Assembly: GCA_032164245.1 (NCBI GenBank)
Contig: JAVMKO010000001.1
Coordinates: forward strand, 248,133,644 to 248,197,643
From: Sternotherus odoratus
Lineage: Eukaryota > Chordata > Testudines > Kinosternidae
Length of the DNA: 64,000 bases
Direction: 5' to 3'
The notes under the pieces are model-generated. The model made no database searches. It was not told the DNA's origin and saw only the letters and a program-made list of their open reading frames with translations. Within the stretch, counting starts at the first letter, position 1; the number at the start of each line of letters is the position of its first letter. Shown piece after piece: positions 11,136 to 23,651 of this stretch. A program made the translations under genes and the position numbers.

Positions 11136-14100
11136 AAAACTATTATAGGGTCAGCTGCCATTTGCATTCCCCCGCATGGTCAGGGTGGCTCTGTGGCACC
11201 CTGCCTCACTTTGTCTTCTTTCTTGGCTCCTTAATGAACTCCACACAGCTCCTCTCTGTACAAATACCCATCCTTAGGGACTGAGTTGACTAGGAATGTT
11301 GCAAACAAAACTCCAACTCCCAAAATAAATTCCACAAAGTCCAACTCGAGTCCTTATTTTTAGCAGGGCACATCCAGCACTCCCTGGCTGAAGTCTAATT
11401 CCTCCTTGTGTCCAAAATTCTCTTATAGCCATCTGATCTCTGCAACCTGCAAGAGCCTTCTAACTCTTTTCAAAAGATTCACTAAAACATGGGCACATAT
11501 TTAGAATTGCCCTCCATTTTTACATAAAAGTATTTAGTTGCTAAGCTAATAGCACTGTACACAGCAAAGTTCCCCTGGTTCCCAAATGAATACATTCTGA
11601 GGGAATTTTGCATTGTTGCCAAAGTCCCATTCTATTTTCCCTACTGTATTTCAAGTAATGTCATTGTTTCTTCCTTAACATTATTATTTTAGAAGCCTTT
11701 GCAACAACGAAACAGTATTAAACAAGACCTAAAACAAGTGTTCATATTTTTTTCTTACCCTGTTATTATATTCATACACCTCTCTATCATCCTTTCTTAA
11801 TTGGGCTCATTATCCTCATGTTAGAACAATACCAGTTCTGTTAATAACTCAGGCAACAATGAGTTCATTGACACGTGTTTGTAAACACTTATACATGAAT
11901 CCCCTAGGAATTCACTAGTTCTCAGCAATCGAAAAAAAACACATTTTGCTACATGGCAGGGGAGCTATTGAGCAGTTTCTCGGTTTTGTTTTTTATTTGC
12001 TAGAATTACTGAAATTGATGAGCTGAAGAAGTGAAGCTACAGACAGATAAACCACATGTATTGGGGAAAGCATTGTCTCCTAAGACTCCAAACAAACTAA
12101 ATAAAAATGCTGTAACTACAAGTAACACAGTCCTTTGAGCTTCCAACAATGTTCAAAACCAAGTGATTGCAATTTAATTTCTTTCAATTGACTGTGATGT
12201 AATAACTTCACATGAGAGACTCAGAGAAATAGCAGTTAGCAAAGGCAGAGAACAATGGGGTTATCACCCACTTTTCACAAAAGTAAATTTTTGTTTGTGA
12301 AAGGTGCCTGCTTTACAGCCTTGGAAAATGAAGTCCTCTGTGAATCCACAGAGAAGGTTCACTGTGGACAATGGTGGCACAAACTTCCCCCCAACACACA
12401 CACTCACTTGGGCATCAACTCTGATCTGGAGGGACTAGATGCAGCGATTACTAGGTGAGGTTCTATACCTTGTGTTATGCAAGAGGTCACTCCTGATTAT
12501 CTTTGTCCCTTATAGCCTTAATGATTCTATGAACCTCCAGGGGTGAGAAGATAATGTCAGTTGTGAAGTGAATACTGGGCCATTTAGCAATTAAATGAAA
12601 CCATTAACTCATTGATCATAGGCCACAAACTAAGATTAAAAGAACCTTATAAAATTGGCAATATGCTTATTTGTTATTTTTCATATTAATATTTTTAGGG
12701 ACACCTACATGCTTGGTCACCTGACTGCATTATTGCCAAGTGGAGGAGCTCTAAAATTCTTGAGTTCCTGAAGAAAATGACCCAAAACTTGTGCAGAACA
12801 ATAGGAGATGTGAATGGTTCTGACTGTACAGATATATCATATGTGAATACCTAACAGAATTTGAGTCATATGCATGTAATAAGTAAAAGGAAAGAAGTAC
12901 TGTGGTAGAATGATAATTACAGTAATGAAAAAACTGATTATGGTATTATTTCTTATGAATCAGTTCCTGATGAGGGCTGACATCAGTTGCAGATGTTCAA
13001 CATCTCTAAGGATTGAACCCATTCTTTATCATTATTATTATTACACCAATGTCTACTTTGTGCTGTACTACATAACAAGCCAGATCCCTACCTAGAAAAG
13101 CTTACACTGAGCAGGCAGAATGCAGAAGGGATGCAAAATAACAGCAGGGATTCCGTTTGTTGTGAAGCCCCAAGTGAAGTCAATTGGAGTTTGGCTATTG
13201 ACTGCAACAGGGTCAGAATTTCTCCTTTTATTTTTGTTGTATGGGAAGTGTTGGATGTTGTTGTTCTAAATTTTGCTTACGTTGCAATATGAGCTAAGTT
13301 AGTGAGATGAGGTGTGAAGACAAGGGGGCATGGTTAGAGGTAGAAGGGCTGCTTGAAGAAGTTAACTGTCAGAGGGACTTGAAGGAGGGCATTATAACAA
13401 TGCTAATGGAAAATTTTTGGATAAACTAAATTAGTATATTAAAGCAAATGGGGCATTTTCTGCTCTGTTTTACTCTGTGCAACCCTACTGTAGCCAAGGA
13501 CACTGTGAACCAGCATTTAGAAATAAAGATCATGAATAAGCCATAAAACATAAACCATGATACTTCATTAGTTACATTTAGCATTTTAAAAGTCCATGGA
13601 CCAATTATTCCTTTCACTCACATGTGTTTTAACTTCATGTAAATCCATTGACTTCAATATAGTTATTCCTTATTTATCTCAGCATACGTACAGAAGTGTT
13701 CAGGTCTGTATGTATGTGAATATATATATTATATATAATAAAATTAAAGGTATGGATGGACTCGACCCATCAGCTCTATGGGAGACCTTCTTTTGTTGAC
13801 TTAAATAATGCATCATTTAATTTTTCCCCTGTAGTACATGCAATTGCATAGATATAAATATCTAAAGCTGGTCAATAGCTATAAAAGACCAACTGGCTTG
13901 TCTCTTCAGAAGGGGGACATAGACATGGTTCCCTATGTGATGCCTTCCTATGCCATGCTTACTTATTTCTAGGTTATACCGAAAAAAGATTAGTTCAGTC
14001 AATCAAGGATTTTAATAAGTTTATACGGTACAATGGTATATAGGTTTATTGACTATGTTTTCATGATGTGGAATAGGGAGAAAGCTCTCATGGACAAATG

Positions 14101-14590
14101 TATTGTTATTTTATATGAAATTCATGATGCTATTAAGTTTTTGGTCTCATATACAGTAAAGTGTAGTATTTCAGAGATAAACTATCTTGATGGTTTCATT
14201 TCCAGGGCAGGTAATAAGTAGAATACAACAATTTTCTGGAAACCCCAGACAGGAATAATCTGCTTTATGCAACCAGTCACCTTCCTGAGGCTCTTAAAAG
14301 AGTTTTGTTTTATAGTCAGTTTGAGAGCCTACAGGATTTGTAATCATGGCAATGGCAGTATGGTAAAGATGGATTATCTAGCTAATAAATACAGAGTGGG
14401 ACTAGAAAGAGGATTATATCATGGAAGTAAATGGAGGTAGTATTAAGGGAAAAACAGTGGAGAACTGCTATAGAGAAGAATGAGGCATTTTCAGTTTTTT
14501 CACCTAGTGAATGGCCCATAATGCTATTGCTTTCGTATCCTTCAAATACATCCTCAAGATCACTTTCTTCCATAATGTCTACATGAATAC
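11136..14590. other. Largely unassigned DNA, no gene seen
   Basis: No open frame here has a recognisable domain. It holds the second copy of the unnamed ~50-bp repeat (about 11469-11523), a TA-rich run near 13718-13740, and a worn segment near 13157-13220 with the GAAGTCAATTGGAGTTT motif seen in other repeats of this window. Confidence 0.35.
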
Positions 14591-14594
14591 TTAT

Positions 14595-14815
14595 GCAGAT
14601 GGTGTGTGGAGACTGCTGTTTTTCATGCTTAGCAATTTTGTCTGATTGTTACCTTGTCCTCCTCCCTGTCTGTTTGCTATATCTGCTGTCTCTTGTCTTA
14701 TATTTGGATATTTGCAGCAGGGACTATCTGTGTTCTGTTTCTACAGCGCCAAGCCCAATGGGACCCTGGTCTATGACTGGAGTCCTAGGTTCTACTCAAT
14801 ACAAATAATAAAGAA
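14595..14815 (+). repeat. LINE2/MIR-type 3' end relic
   Basis: GCAGGGACTATCTGTGTTCTG, then CAGCGCCAAGCCCAATGGG and a tail CAATACAAATAATAAAGAAG, follow the order of L2-type 3' ends ('...GCAGGGACT...CAGCGCCTAGCACAATGGGG...AATAAATAA'). It is diverged and carries no coding part. Confidence 0.6.
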
Positions 14816-14909
14816 GAAGAAATCACCCATTTAAGAATGGTTCTGTAAAAGGAAAGTTTATATATATTTTTAATTATTGTACATTTTTATCCCTCTTCCC
14901 ACTCTTTGT

Positions 14910-15045
14910 CTGTTGCTTGCCTTCATAGACTGCAAGCTCTTTGGGGCAGGAGCGGTCTCCTTTTATGTGAGTGTACGGCACATGGCATATTTGGAGCATG
15001 GCAGTAATGCAATCAATAAGTGTCTATGTTTATTTTTCAGTTTAA
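14910..15045 (+). repeat. Second LINE2/MIR-type 3' end relic
   Basis: GACTGCAAGCTCTTTGGGGC, then AGGAGCGGTCTCC and ACGGCACATGGCATATT, match the same L2-type tail as the preceding relic. Two neighbouring tails suggest separate insertions or a local duplication. Confidence 0.5.
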
Positions 15046-18000
15046 TAAAAGCATCCGCATACTCTTCACATTTCCAACATACCGAAAAAATGATCCAGAA
15101 ACAGCGATGTGCCCTTACTGCAAACCAAATGACTGTGGAATTCCTTCCTTCTTCCTCTTATTTTTTAAAAAAGATACAACACCAACTTCTGAAATATAGG
15201 ATTCTACTCACCCAAAGCTTTACAAATCCAGAGTAATGCCATAAAAATCATTATGGAGTGATTCTGGCGTAACTGAGAGCAGAGTTAGATTGTTAACCTT
15301 TATGGCAGTTACACGTTAATTGGCCTCATTTCTGCTGTCATTTACTTTGATGTAAATCTGGAGTGACTTCAATGCAAATGAGTGCACGATTTGACCCTTT
15401 GTAATTGAAGGCCATAAAATAATAGATTTTTAAGCAGAACTCTGTGCTGAATGCACAATAGAAGTGGGTCTTGAGGAGGGATTTCAAATTTGGAGAAAGT
15501 GATGGCTGGATGGGTAGTTCAGAGATAGCATTCCATGGCTTGGTGGATTCCATGTTAGAAATTCAATGGACCAATGCAACCACTGCTCTGAACATATTAA
15601 GGAAGTTGTAGGGAGTAGCAGAAGAGCAATTCCAGACACATTGTAGGACAAGTTACTGAGATATAAACAAAAATTGGACGTGAAGAAAGAACAAAAAGAA
15701 CAGACTTTAAAAGACTGCACTTAGGACTGGATCCACCACAGTGCACTTCCCTTTAACTTGACTGAGAGACTTGGAATACCTCAGCCTTCAAAGCTGCACA
15801 AACAACTCAGTGATGAAGTACTTTTAGAATGATCTTTTCTCCAGATGGAATTAATGAATTATCTCAAGTGATTTAAGAGACTGAGGCAGGCCTGTACCAA
15901 TCAGAAATAATAGCAAATTTTCCTAGCTCACAACTTCCCACCTGTAACTTTCATGGGTGGATACCAGACTAGAATATTGTAACCCCCCTAGAAATGGTTT
16001 CTGACAACTCAACTGCAGGAAGACCATGGAACACCCACTTTGATACTCTGTATGTAAAATGTTTTTCTCACCATCTGTTCTGAATTTGTCACTCTTTAGT
16101 TTACATTAAGAGAAATAGTAAGCTATAGTGGCATTATGTATTCAGTTGAAGATTTTATAAGCTTCAATAAATTCCCCCTTTACTATCAGCTTTGCGTCTA
16201 GATGGATTCCAGTCTTTCACCTGCTCTGGTTTTCACCCTTTAGTCCCAAGATCAGCTATACTGTTCTGCTCTGTACTTTATATTGAGATATACAATTTTA
16301 TGACAAGGTAACAGTGCTAAATCCTGAATTCTAAGTGAATTCTTGCAGAAGATTTGTATAATCTCATCAACACTGCCTGAGAGTTATATACTACTATTCT
16401 GATCATGGTGTTGACATTCCATTTCTTCTGCTCTATTCAGAGCCTGGGGTAGACAATTATGTGCCCCGCAAATGGACATTCACCATTTTATCACATTTGT
16501 GTGTAATGCCTTCTGTGGGCTGCCAAACCCACAAAATGATGCTGCCACTTTCTACTTTTCTCTCCATCATTTTGCAGAGTCCCACCTACTTCACTTGAGT
16601 TACATTAGATTTACACCAGTGTAACAAAGAACAGAACTAGGTTCCTTGTTCACAGATAACAGGAACAACATGTAAAAAGATTCTTCTAAAATCAGGAGCA
16701 TTTTGAATTCTTCTAGTTACACCTTTCTTAGCCCCCCTATTCTGCAGTAAACTCCACATGGGCTGACTTCCATAACTGTCTAGAGCCTCACTGATTTTAA
16801 CTGGGCTCTTCTTGAGTACAGGGGTTCTCCCTGCATAGAGTACAATGCAGGAGCATGATCTAAATCTGGAATCTTCTCATTTAAGCCAATGGAGCGATTC
16901 AGATTTACACTAATGTGACAGCAGGATCTGGCCTTGTGTTTTGTTGACTTTGATTTTCCTGTATCTGCACTGTCACTACAGTCTTTGAATGTATAATAAA
17001 AGACAGTACCATTTATATATTTAGTACAGGAGAATTTCTGTTGAAAGACTGTAGCTAAAGAACAAGATGTCTGCTTTCTTGTGTGTTACAAAACCACCCA
17101 GGGGCTTGAATGTGCATCTCAGGAAAGTAAATAAAGATTTGACAGAAATATTAAGAATATTTAAAAACAGCTAAATTTTAAGTTAGCTCCAGCTACTGTA
17201 TAGTCTCAAAAATATTATACAACAACAACAAAAATTGTCCCTTAACAAACCAAATGTTCTGCACTAAATACATATTGCAGAACAAACACAGCTCAGGAGG
17301 GAAACATATTTTTAAAGACCCGGTGGTTTCTGATTACAATAAAAATACTGACGGTGGCTGAAGGCACAGAATCAGTGCAGGAATAATTCTGAGTATATTG
17401 GTTTCTCAGAGATTTCCAGAAACTTGATCTATGAAAATAATAAGAATAATAAAAAAGGCTTCTAGAACCTTTTGTGCCAAAACAAATTAACTCCTTTGCT
17501 TCATGATATTTTTGAATAACTTGCTGTATACAGTATTAATTATTCACTTAGATAGCTACAACTGGCAGATTTTACAGCCATACAGAAATCACATTCTGCT
17601 AAAATAATGACTTGAACCCAAGAAGTAGCTTGGAGGTAAGGGGGCATTCCAACGAGTGGGAAGCAGATGGATAACTCCATAAGGATGCCTCTCAGAGCTT
17701 TCCCAAGATCATTCCAGTGTGGTATGAGGGACTGTGCCTCCAGTGCCCATCAAACTCACCCTAGATCCCCGCCAATGTAGTTTCACACGGTGCAGAGGGT
17801 ATGCACCCTGTCCCCAAAGCCTGCCCATGCCCCATCCTGGTGTAGCAGAATCATATAGGCTCTGCTGATGTTCCCTTCTTCCTGGACGAGTGGCAGGTGC
17901 ACAGGATTTGCCCTGTGTGGATGTTCCTGGGATTAAGACATGGGAAGGGGAGAAGCTAATGACAAAGTTTATTCACATGGATACATCTAATTCCTAAATT

Positions 18001-18378
18001 ACCTTCAAATTCTAAAGTCTCTTCTGTTCATAGGCAAGAATGTTACTTTTCAATCCAAGGTATTCAACAGGGTAGTCCAGGGACTAATGAAAGGGGGTCT
18101 GAGGTGACACCTTGTCTCCTTTTTCCTCTGCTAAAAGCAGGATGGAGCACCCAGCTCTTCTCCATGGCTTGGATAAGCAGCACTCCCCTGCAATGCCCGT
18201 GCCTCCGTGGCTGGTATGGTGAGAGCTCCCCCGTCCTTTAATCCAACTCTTTGTTGGTACAACTCTTTGATCAGTTTAACGAGAAAGGTGTCAAAGTTAT
18301 TCCAGGTGTAATGCTTAGAAGTTAATGATTTACACCATGGATGAATGTAACCCAATATGGTTTTTTCCCTTAAGAATG
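15046..18378. other. Unassigned DNA with worn dispersed motifs
   Basis: No gene seen. Segments near 15305-15385, 16600-16625 and 16880-16935 carry the ATTTACACCAGTGTAAC / GATTTACACTAATGTGACAG style motif, repeated elsewhere near 32430-32470 and 38877-38945, so an ancient unnamed repeat family is present. 17620-17945 is more GC-rich than its flanks, without an assignable family. Confidence 0.35.
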
Positions 18379-18384
18379 CAGTAT

Positions 18385-18584
18385 TCTTGGAGCTGTGTTG
18401 GTCCCAGGCTATTAGAGACAGGGTGGGTGAGATAATATCTTTTATTGGACCAACTTTTGTTCAGAGGTAGACAAGCTTTTCATCTTACACAGGGCTGAAG
18501 AAGAGCTTGAAACTTTGTCTCCCTCACCAGCAACAGTTGGTCCAATAAAAGATATTGCCTCACCCACCTTGTTTTTCTGAAAAA
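18385..18584. mobile_element. Degenerate inverted pair of a Penelope-type end (second subfamily)
   Basis: A left antisense arm (GTGTTGGTCCCAGGCTATTA ... GGTGGGTGAGATAATATC ... TTATTGGACCAACTTTTGTT) is followed by a right sense arm with CTGAAGAAGAGCTTGAAAC, then GTTGGTCCAATAAAAGATAT and CACCCACCTTG. The CTGAAGA and GAAA pieces fit a hammerhead-type core whose stem II has collapsed. Short CAGTAT repeats flank it (18379-18384 and 18585-18590). The copy is older and more worn than the 48-kb one. The Penelope link is an inference from the shared layout. Confidence 0.6.
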
Positions 18585-18654
18585 CAGTATCAGTGTTATC
18601 TGCCCTTCATTTTTAAAGCATTTGGTCAAAATTCTGCCCTGATTTTCCCTAGAG

Positions 18655-18987
18655 CAGGGATCAGCAATCTTTGGAATGTGGCCAATCAGGAAAATCCACA
18701 GGCGGGCCGGGACGGTTTGTTTAACTGCAGTGTCCACAGGTTCGGCCGATCACAGCTCCCACTGGTCATGGTTTGCCATTCCAGGCCAATGGGGGCTGTA
18801 GGAAATGACGCCGGCCATGGGATGTGTTGGCAGCCATTTCCTGCAGCCCCCATTGTCCTGGAATGGTGAACCACAGCCAATGGGAGCTCAGATCAGCCAA
18901 ACCTTCGGACCCTGCAGGTAAACAAACTGTCCTGGCCCACCAGCAGATTTCCCTGATGGGCCGCATGCCAAAGGTTGCCAATCCCTG
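18655..18987. mobile_element. Palindromic hAT-like MITE, same family as 4610-4902
   Basis: The ends are CAGGGATCAGCAATCTTTGG and CCAAAGGTTGCCAATCCCTG. The flanking 8-mers CCCTAGAG and CGCTAGTG agree at six of eight positions, so this is an old target duplication. The interior shows large inverted repeats (segments around 18780-18800 and 18845-18870 pair). No coding capacity. Confidence 0.85.
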
Positions 18988-19477
18988 CGCTAGTGACTTT
19001 GATAGGGTTTCATATGGGAGATTCAGGACAAAATTTTGTCTTTAAAAACAAATAAAAAAGATCTAAACAAAAAGAACAGTCTGTCGCAGAAAGAACTGAT
19101 TAGATTGAAGGGTTTGAGCCTTCTGTCAGGTACAGAATGTAGTCACGCAGTGCTGAGTGTCTGAGGACAGCTTTTTATCCTGAGAGTGTGTTGTCCCCAA
19201 TTTGTCACTTACCTGCTGTTATTTACTTATTTATATTTATAACAGCAGACCAAAATAGATGTCTATTCTAAATGCTAGCCAACCTTCATGATTATTTTAA
19301 AATCACAATTAAGCATAAAATCAAAACCAAGATTGACCTCCACCCTAGACAGCAGCCACCAATTAGATCTTACAGCAAAAGAAAGAGTGAGAGAAAAGAT
19401 CCTATTCTCCTTAATAGCCCCTGTCCCACAAATAACCCTACAGCATGCCCTGGAAGTCAATAATATCAGGCTATTTT

Positions 19478-19950
19478 TGTCAGGAACCCAGGCACTACCA
19501 AGTCTACCTCAGTGATTAGAACCAGACTGAAGGGGGCCAGTCACTAGAGCTGGGGGCCTAGGGTCAGAACCAAAGTCAGGAGCCAGAGCCAAGGGTCAGA
19601 GCCGGAACCAGGAATGAGTAGACCAGGGCAACAAGACTAGAACAACAGCAATCATAGCCGTGGCTGCTCAGCTTAAAAGCTGGTCTATTCGCTCTCTTCA
19701 GCCCAAATAGGTGGTCCCATCACAACCCAGCTGAGCTCATTAATCAGCTTGGAAGCTGTCCGGGCTAGGGCTCAGGTGTCCCTCCTGAACATTTCGAACC
19801 AGGGAGATAGAGCAAGGAGTGAGTGCTGCAGTTAAGGAACTCTCCGAGCCCACTCCCATGCCAGCCCACTCCCTCGCTTATCTGTCAAGAGAACTCCAGA
19901 TCAAGCGCACCTGCAGCAGGCCAACACTGGAAGACAGGTGGCCTGTCACA
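19478..19950. mobile_element. Probable solo LTR (TG...CA, 473 bp)
   Basis: It begins TGTCAGGAACCC and ends GGTGGCCTGTCACA, giving TG/CA termini with short inverted ends. Inside, around 19545-19640, GTCAGAACC/GCCAGAGCC/GTCAGAGCC units recur as a short internal minisatellite. Direct flanking duplications are not clean. No internal coding region follows. It could be an LTR of a Gypsy-type or ERV element; class not resolved. Confidence 0.5.
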
Positions 19951-19969
19951 TAGGCAGGTCCAACGCAAT

Positions 19970-20645
19970 TTAGGGCCGGATTTTCAATGAGAATTAGGGG
20001 CAGCATCCACAAAGGTGATTAAGTGGCTAAGGCCAGATTTTTATAAGTATTCAGTCCCCCTCTGTCTGAGGAAGGGATTTATACAAGGATTTGCCACATC
20101 CCAGGTGAGTACCCTAACCACTGGGCTTAACGTTATGAGGGAAGTCCTCCTCCCTCCTCCGCATTTTGTGGAGTGAAGGGGCATCTGAGCACACCCATTG
20201 GATCAGCCACTCACACAACTTTGGTAGCCAAACTTTTATGTTTGGCCAGTTCATGGACTGTGAGCAGAGATGGGTGCTGAACTCCAGGAAAGGGGCCGCC
20301 TTCTTACCAGCACCTCCGATTGGCTAGCTCAGGTGGCTCTCCACCTAGCATGCTGGCTTTTGCGTATGAAATTCTAAAGTACTGATCTCTTCTCATTCAC
20401 TGTATAGGGAGCCTAGGTGCCTAACTCAGGCTTTGTGGATCACAGTGTTGTTCCGCTGATTTTTCTAGACACCTGAAAGTTAGATGTTGCAACACCTAAG
20501 TCCCTTTTGTGGATCTGGAACTAGGGGCCTAATTACCTTTGAGATCTGGACCCTAGTGGGACTTTCAAAAATGCCTAGGATGCCTAACTCTCGTTGTTTT
20601 CATCTTTGGAGTTTTGAGTATCTGGCCCTTAGGGCTTTCTAGGTC
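19970..20645. repeat. Composite dispersed repeat with tRNA-like segment
   Basis: Motifs such as GGAGCCTAGGTGCCTAACTC, TTTGTGGATC and TGGGACTTTCAAAAATGCCT recur as similar, diverged pieces at 22090-22255, 29180-29480 and 37940-38015. At 20085-20125 the minus strand reads CCCAGTGGTTAGGGTACTCA then TGGCAAATCC, resembling Pol III boxes A and B of a tRNA-derived SINE. Family not named. Confidence 0.5.
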
Positions 20646-21237
20646 AGAACCAACACTGTAACTACCACCCTGAAACAAACGGGCCGGCAGTGTAGGTTAT
20701 GAACCACCAGTTTATTAGATGACAAGGCATGGTAACACCTTTTAACAGCAACATTCGGCACCAGCTCCAGCTTCCGAATTGATTTAAAATACAGCTCCGA
20801 AGTAGAGTGCACTGCAGGAATCTAATCCATATGCCTAAAGAGGAAAAGCAATAAACAAATCCTGAAACTGTGGAACAGTTTTGCCTCAATGTTTGCTTCC
20901 TAGGGAAGAGGGGGGGAGGGGGAATGGTATGTTTGCCACCTGACTATTTTTGTGGGTAATTAACAGCTTAAATTGAAGGTACTCTGTCTCTTCCAGCTAG
21001 TCTAACTAACAGCACACCTCCTTACCACGAGCAGTTAATTATCAAGCATAACCAGTTACAAAGCCATTAAATAATTATAACACTTTTTACACTGTTAAAA
21101 ATTGATATGAACTTTATATGGTGATATTATCATATCCCTTGTTAATACTCCATAACAGCTTAAGAGAATGACTTATGACAAGGCCAGTAAACACTTTTGT
21201 TTTAGTTTTAGCATAATTTTCTCCTATATTTTCTATA
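20646..21237. other. Unassigned DNA
   Basis: No gene and no recognisable element. The AT-rich end abuts the next hAT-like insertion. Confidence 0.35.
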
Positions 21238-21245
21238 TATTAAAT

Positions 21246-21812
21246 CAGAGTTCTCAAACTGTGATCCACAGACCACCAATGGTCCGTGAGCTCCATTCAG
21301 TGGGTCCAAGGATAGTTCCCTCTAAGGTGCCTGCCAGAGCAGCTGCATCCGAGAGAATGACGGGAGAAGATGCACATGTAAGGTCATGTGCTGGCCTTAC
21401 GGGGAATATGGGGTAGGGGGAGGAGGCAGTGGGGTGGAGGGGTGGGGAGAATTTGGGAGGTCCAGGACTGCAGTGGCCAGAGAAAGAGGCAACTTTCCCC
21501 AGCTCTAGGGCTGCGGCTGCTGGGGAGAGACAGCCCTCCTTCCCAGCCCCAGCTCGGGGGCTGCCATGGCAGGGGAGAGAGGGCACATCCATCACATTAG
21601 AAAGGTAAGATTACTGATATTAAAATATGAATTGTGTGCTTTTATTTGTAGAACAAAAAGAGTTAATTATTATTAAGGGTTTTTTTATCCAAAGCACTTT
21701 ACAATAGTTAGCTAATGGTACAAACAACATTTTGAAAGATCATTAAGTGGTCTGCTGAGACCCTCTGCAATTTTCAAGTGGTCCACACAAAAAAAATGTT
21801 TGAGAACCACTG
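21246..21812. mobile_element. hAT-like MITE with 8-bp TSD (567 bp)
   Basis: The ends are CAGAGTTCTCAAAC and GTTTGAGAACCACTG. The flanks TATTAAAT (21238-21245) and TACTAAAT (21813-21820) match at seven of eight positions. It is non-coding; the long frames inside arise from a GC-rich centre. The centre (about 21310-21600) carries a TAGTTCCCTCTAAGGTG motif like the ends of the element at 24655-25409, suggesting internal acquisition or nested insertion. Confidence 0.85.
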
Positions 21813-21820
21813 TACTAAAT

Positions 21821-22288
21821 TATTATATCAGAGAGGAGTCAGTGCAAAACATTAAAATGCCAGTCCACCGGGGAAGAGGAAGAGGAGTGGTAGCAACACT
21901 GGACTGATTGACTCCCAAGAGGGATTCTGCCTCCCACAATAGTGTTATATGGGGTTCATAAACAGCCCTCAAGGAGGGGAGAATTTCCCTGACACAAGCA
22001 ATTTGATGGACTTCCAGAGATGGTCCTATGTTGGCCTCTGCTTTCCAGCAGTCCCTGTGCAGGAAGTATGATAGGGGTTCAGAACTTAAGGAGCTGTGCA
22101 TATGTCCACCAACAGACGTGTAGGCTCCTTGGAGACTTTACTTGCAGAAACGTAAGTGTCTACGGAATTTAGATGCCTACAAGTTTAGGCCGCATCTGTG
22201 CACAGGATTTGAGGATCTGAATCTTGGACTTAGGAGTGTACGGTGGCAATTATATTTCTAAATCCATTTGTGGATCTAGCTTTTAACC
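21821..22288. other. Unassigned DNA ending in a dispersed-repeat piece
   Basis: No gene. From about 22090 to 22255 worn pieces of the dispersed repeat described at 19970-20645 are visible (TTTAGATGCCTACAAGTTTAG). Confidence 0.35.
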
Positions 22289-22445
22289 CAGGGATCAGCA
22301 ATCTTTGGCACATGAGCCACCAGGTTTGGCCAATCACTCCCACTAGCTGTGATTCACCGCTGCAGGCCAATGGGGGCTGTGGGAAGCAGCGCAGGCCAAG
22401 GGATGTGCTAGCAGAGGCAACTGTGGATACTTACCTAGCTCAGAA
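22289..22445. mobile_element. Truncated copy of the CAGGGATCAGCAATC MITE
   Basis: It starts CAGGGATCAGCAATCTTTGG like 18655 and continues through GGCCAATGGGGGCTGTGGGA, but has no matching right end. The right part was lost where CR1-derived sequence now follows. Confidence 0.75.
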
Positions 22446-22454
22446 GGCTGTGAG

Positions 22455-23302
22455 GATAAAAACATAAGAATGGCTATACTGGGTCAGATCAATGGTCCAT
22501 CTAGCCCTCCATCCTTTCTTCTGACTCTGACCAGTGCCAGATGCCTCAGAGGGAGTGAACAGGACAAAGGCAATTATCGAGGGATCCCTCCCCTGGCATC
22601 CAGTTCCAGCTTCTGGCAGTCAGAGGTTAGGGACACTCAGAGCATGAGGTTGCATCTCTGAACATCTTGGCTAATAGTCATTGATGGACCTATCCTCTAT
22701 GAACTTAGATAACTCTTTTGTTAATCCATTTACACTTTTGGCCTTCACAACATTCACTGGCAATGAGTTCCACATTTTTTTTAGTATATTGTACTAAGTA
22801 CTTCCTTAAATTTGTTTTAAACCTGCTGCATATTAATTTCACTGAGTAACCCCCGGTTCTTGAATTACATGAAGGAGTTAATAACACTTTCTTCTTCACT
22901 TTCTTTACACCATTCATGATTTTATAGATCTTTTAGTCACAGCAGGTCAGTCCCAGTCTTTTTAATCTCTCCTCATATGGAAGCTATTCCACACCCCTAA
23001 TCATTTGTATTGCCCTTCTCTGTACTTTTTCCAATTCTAGTAAACCTTTGTTGAGACTGGGGGACCAAACCATGGATTTATATAGTGGCATTATGAGATT
23101 TTCACTCTTGTCTCTCCCTTTCTTAATGGTTCTTACCATGCTGTTAGCTTTTCTGACTGCCACTGCATAGCCGGAAGATGTTTTCAGTGGATTCTCCACA
23201 ATGACTCCAAGATCTCTTCTTGAATGGGAACCATTAATTTAGCCCCTGTCATTTGGTATGGGTAGCTGGACTTTTTTACTCCTCAGTGTGCTTTGATTAG
23301 AT
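22455..23302 (-). mobile_element. CR1-like LINE 3' portion, minus strand
   Basis: On the minus strand the frame 23199-22984 ends in LEKVQRRAIQMIRGVE, the CR1 RT C-terminal motif, and the rest follows the order of CR1 C-terminal and 3' sequence down to the end near 22455. The plus strand accordingly reads ACATAAGAATGGCTATACTG at the 3' end. The 5' part is absent and the copy has stops, so it is a dead, 5'-truncated copy. Confidence 0.8.
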
Positions 23303-23643
23303 CAGGGTGGACAAACTGTGGCTCATGAGCCACATGTGGCTCTTTTACTGTTAAAGTGCAGTTCATGGTCCCTGACCCCATTCTCCACCTACCAGATCAG
23401 CATGGAGGAGCGGGAGTTTTGGGACCTCTGCCTTGCAGCAGTGTGGTGGGGTAAGGGTTTCTGCCCCGTGGAGAGGAGGTTCTCAGGGTTTGGGGCTTCA
23501 GCAGGAGTGGACCTGAATCCCCAAGCCTTGGCAAGCATATCCCATGGGGCTGAAGCCCTGAGCCCTTGAAGGCGCACCCCCGCTCTTGAACTTCTGAAGA
23601 TTTTGTATGCGGCTCAGAGGGTCAGTAAATCTGGCCACCCTTG
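23303..23643. mobile_element. hAT-like MITE, perfect 8-bp TSD (341 bp)
   Basis: It starts CAGGGTGGACAAACTG and ends ATCTGGCCACCCTTG. GATTAGAT flanks it exactly at 23295-23302 and 23644-23651. No transposase. It directly abuts a second hAT-like element. Confidence 0.9.
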
Positions 23644-23651
23644 GATTAGAT

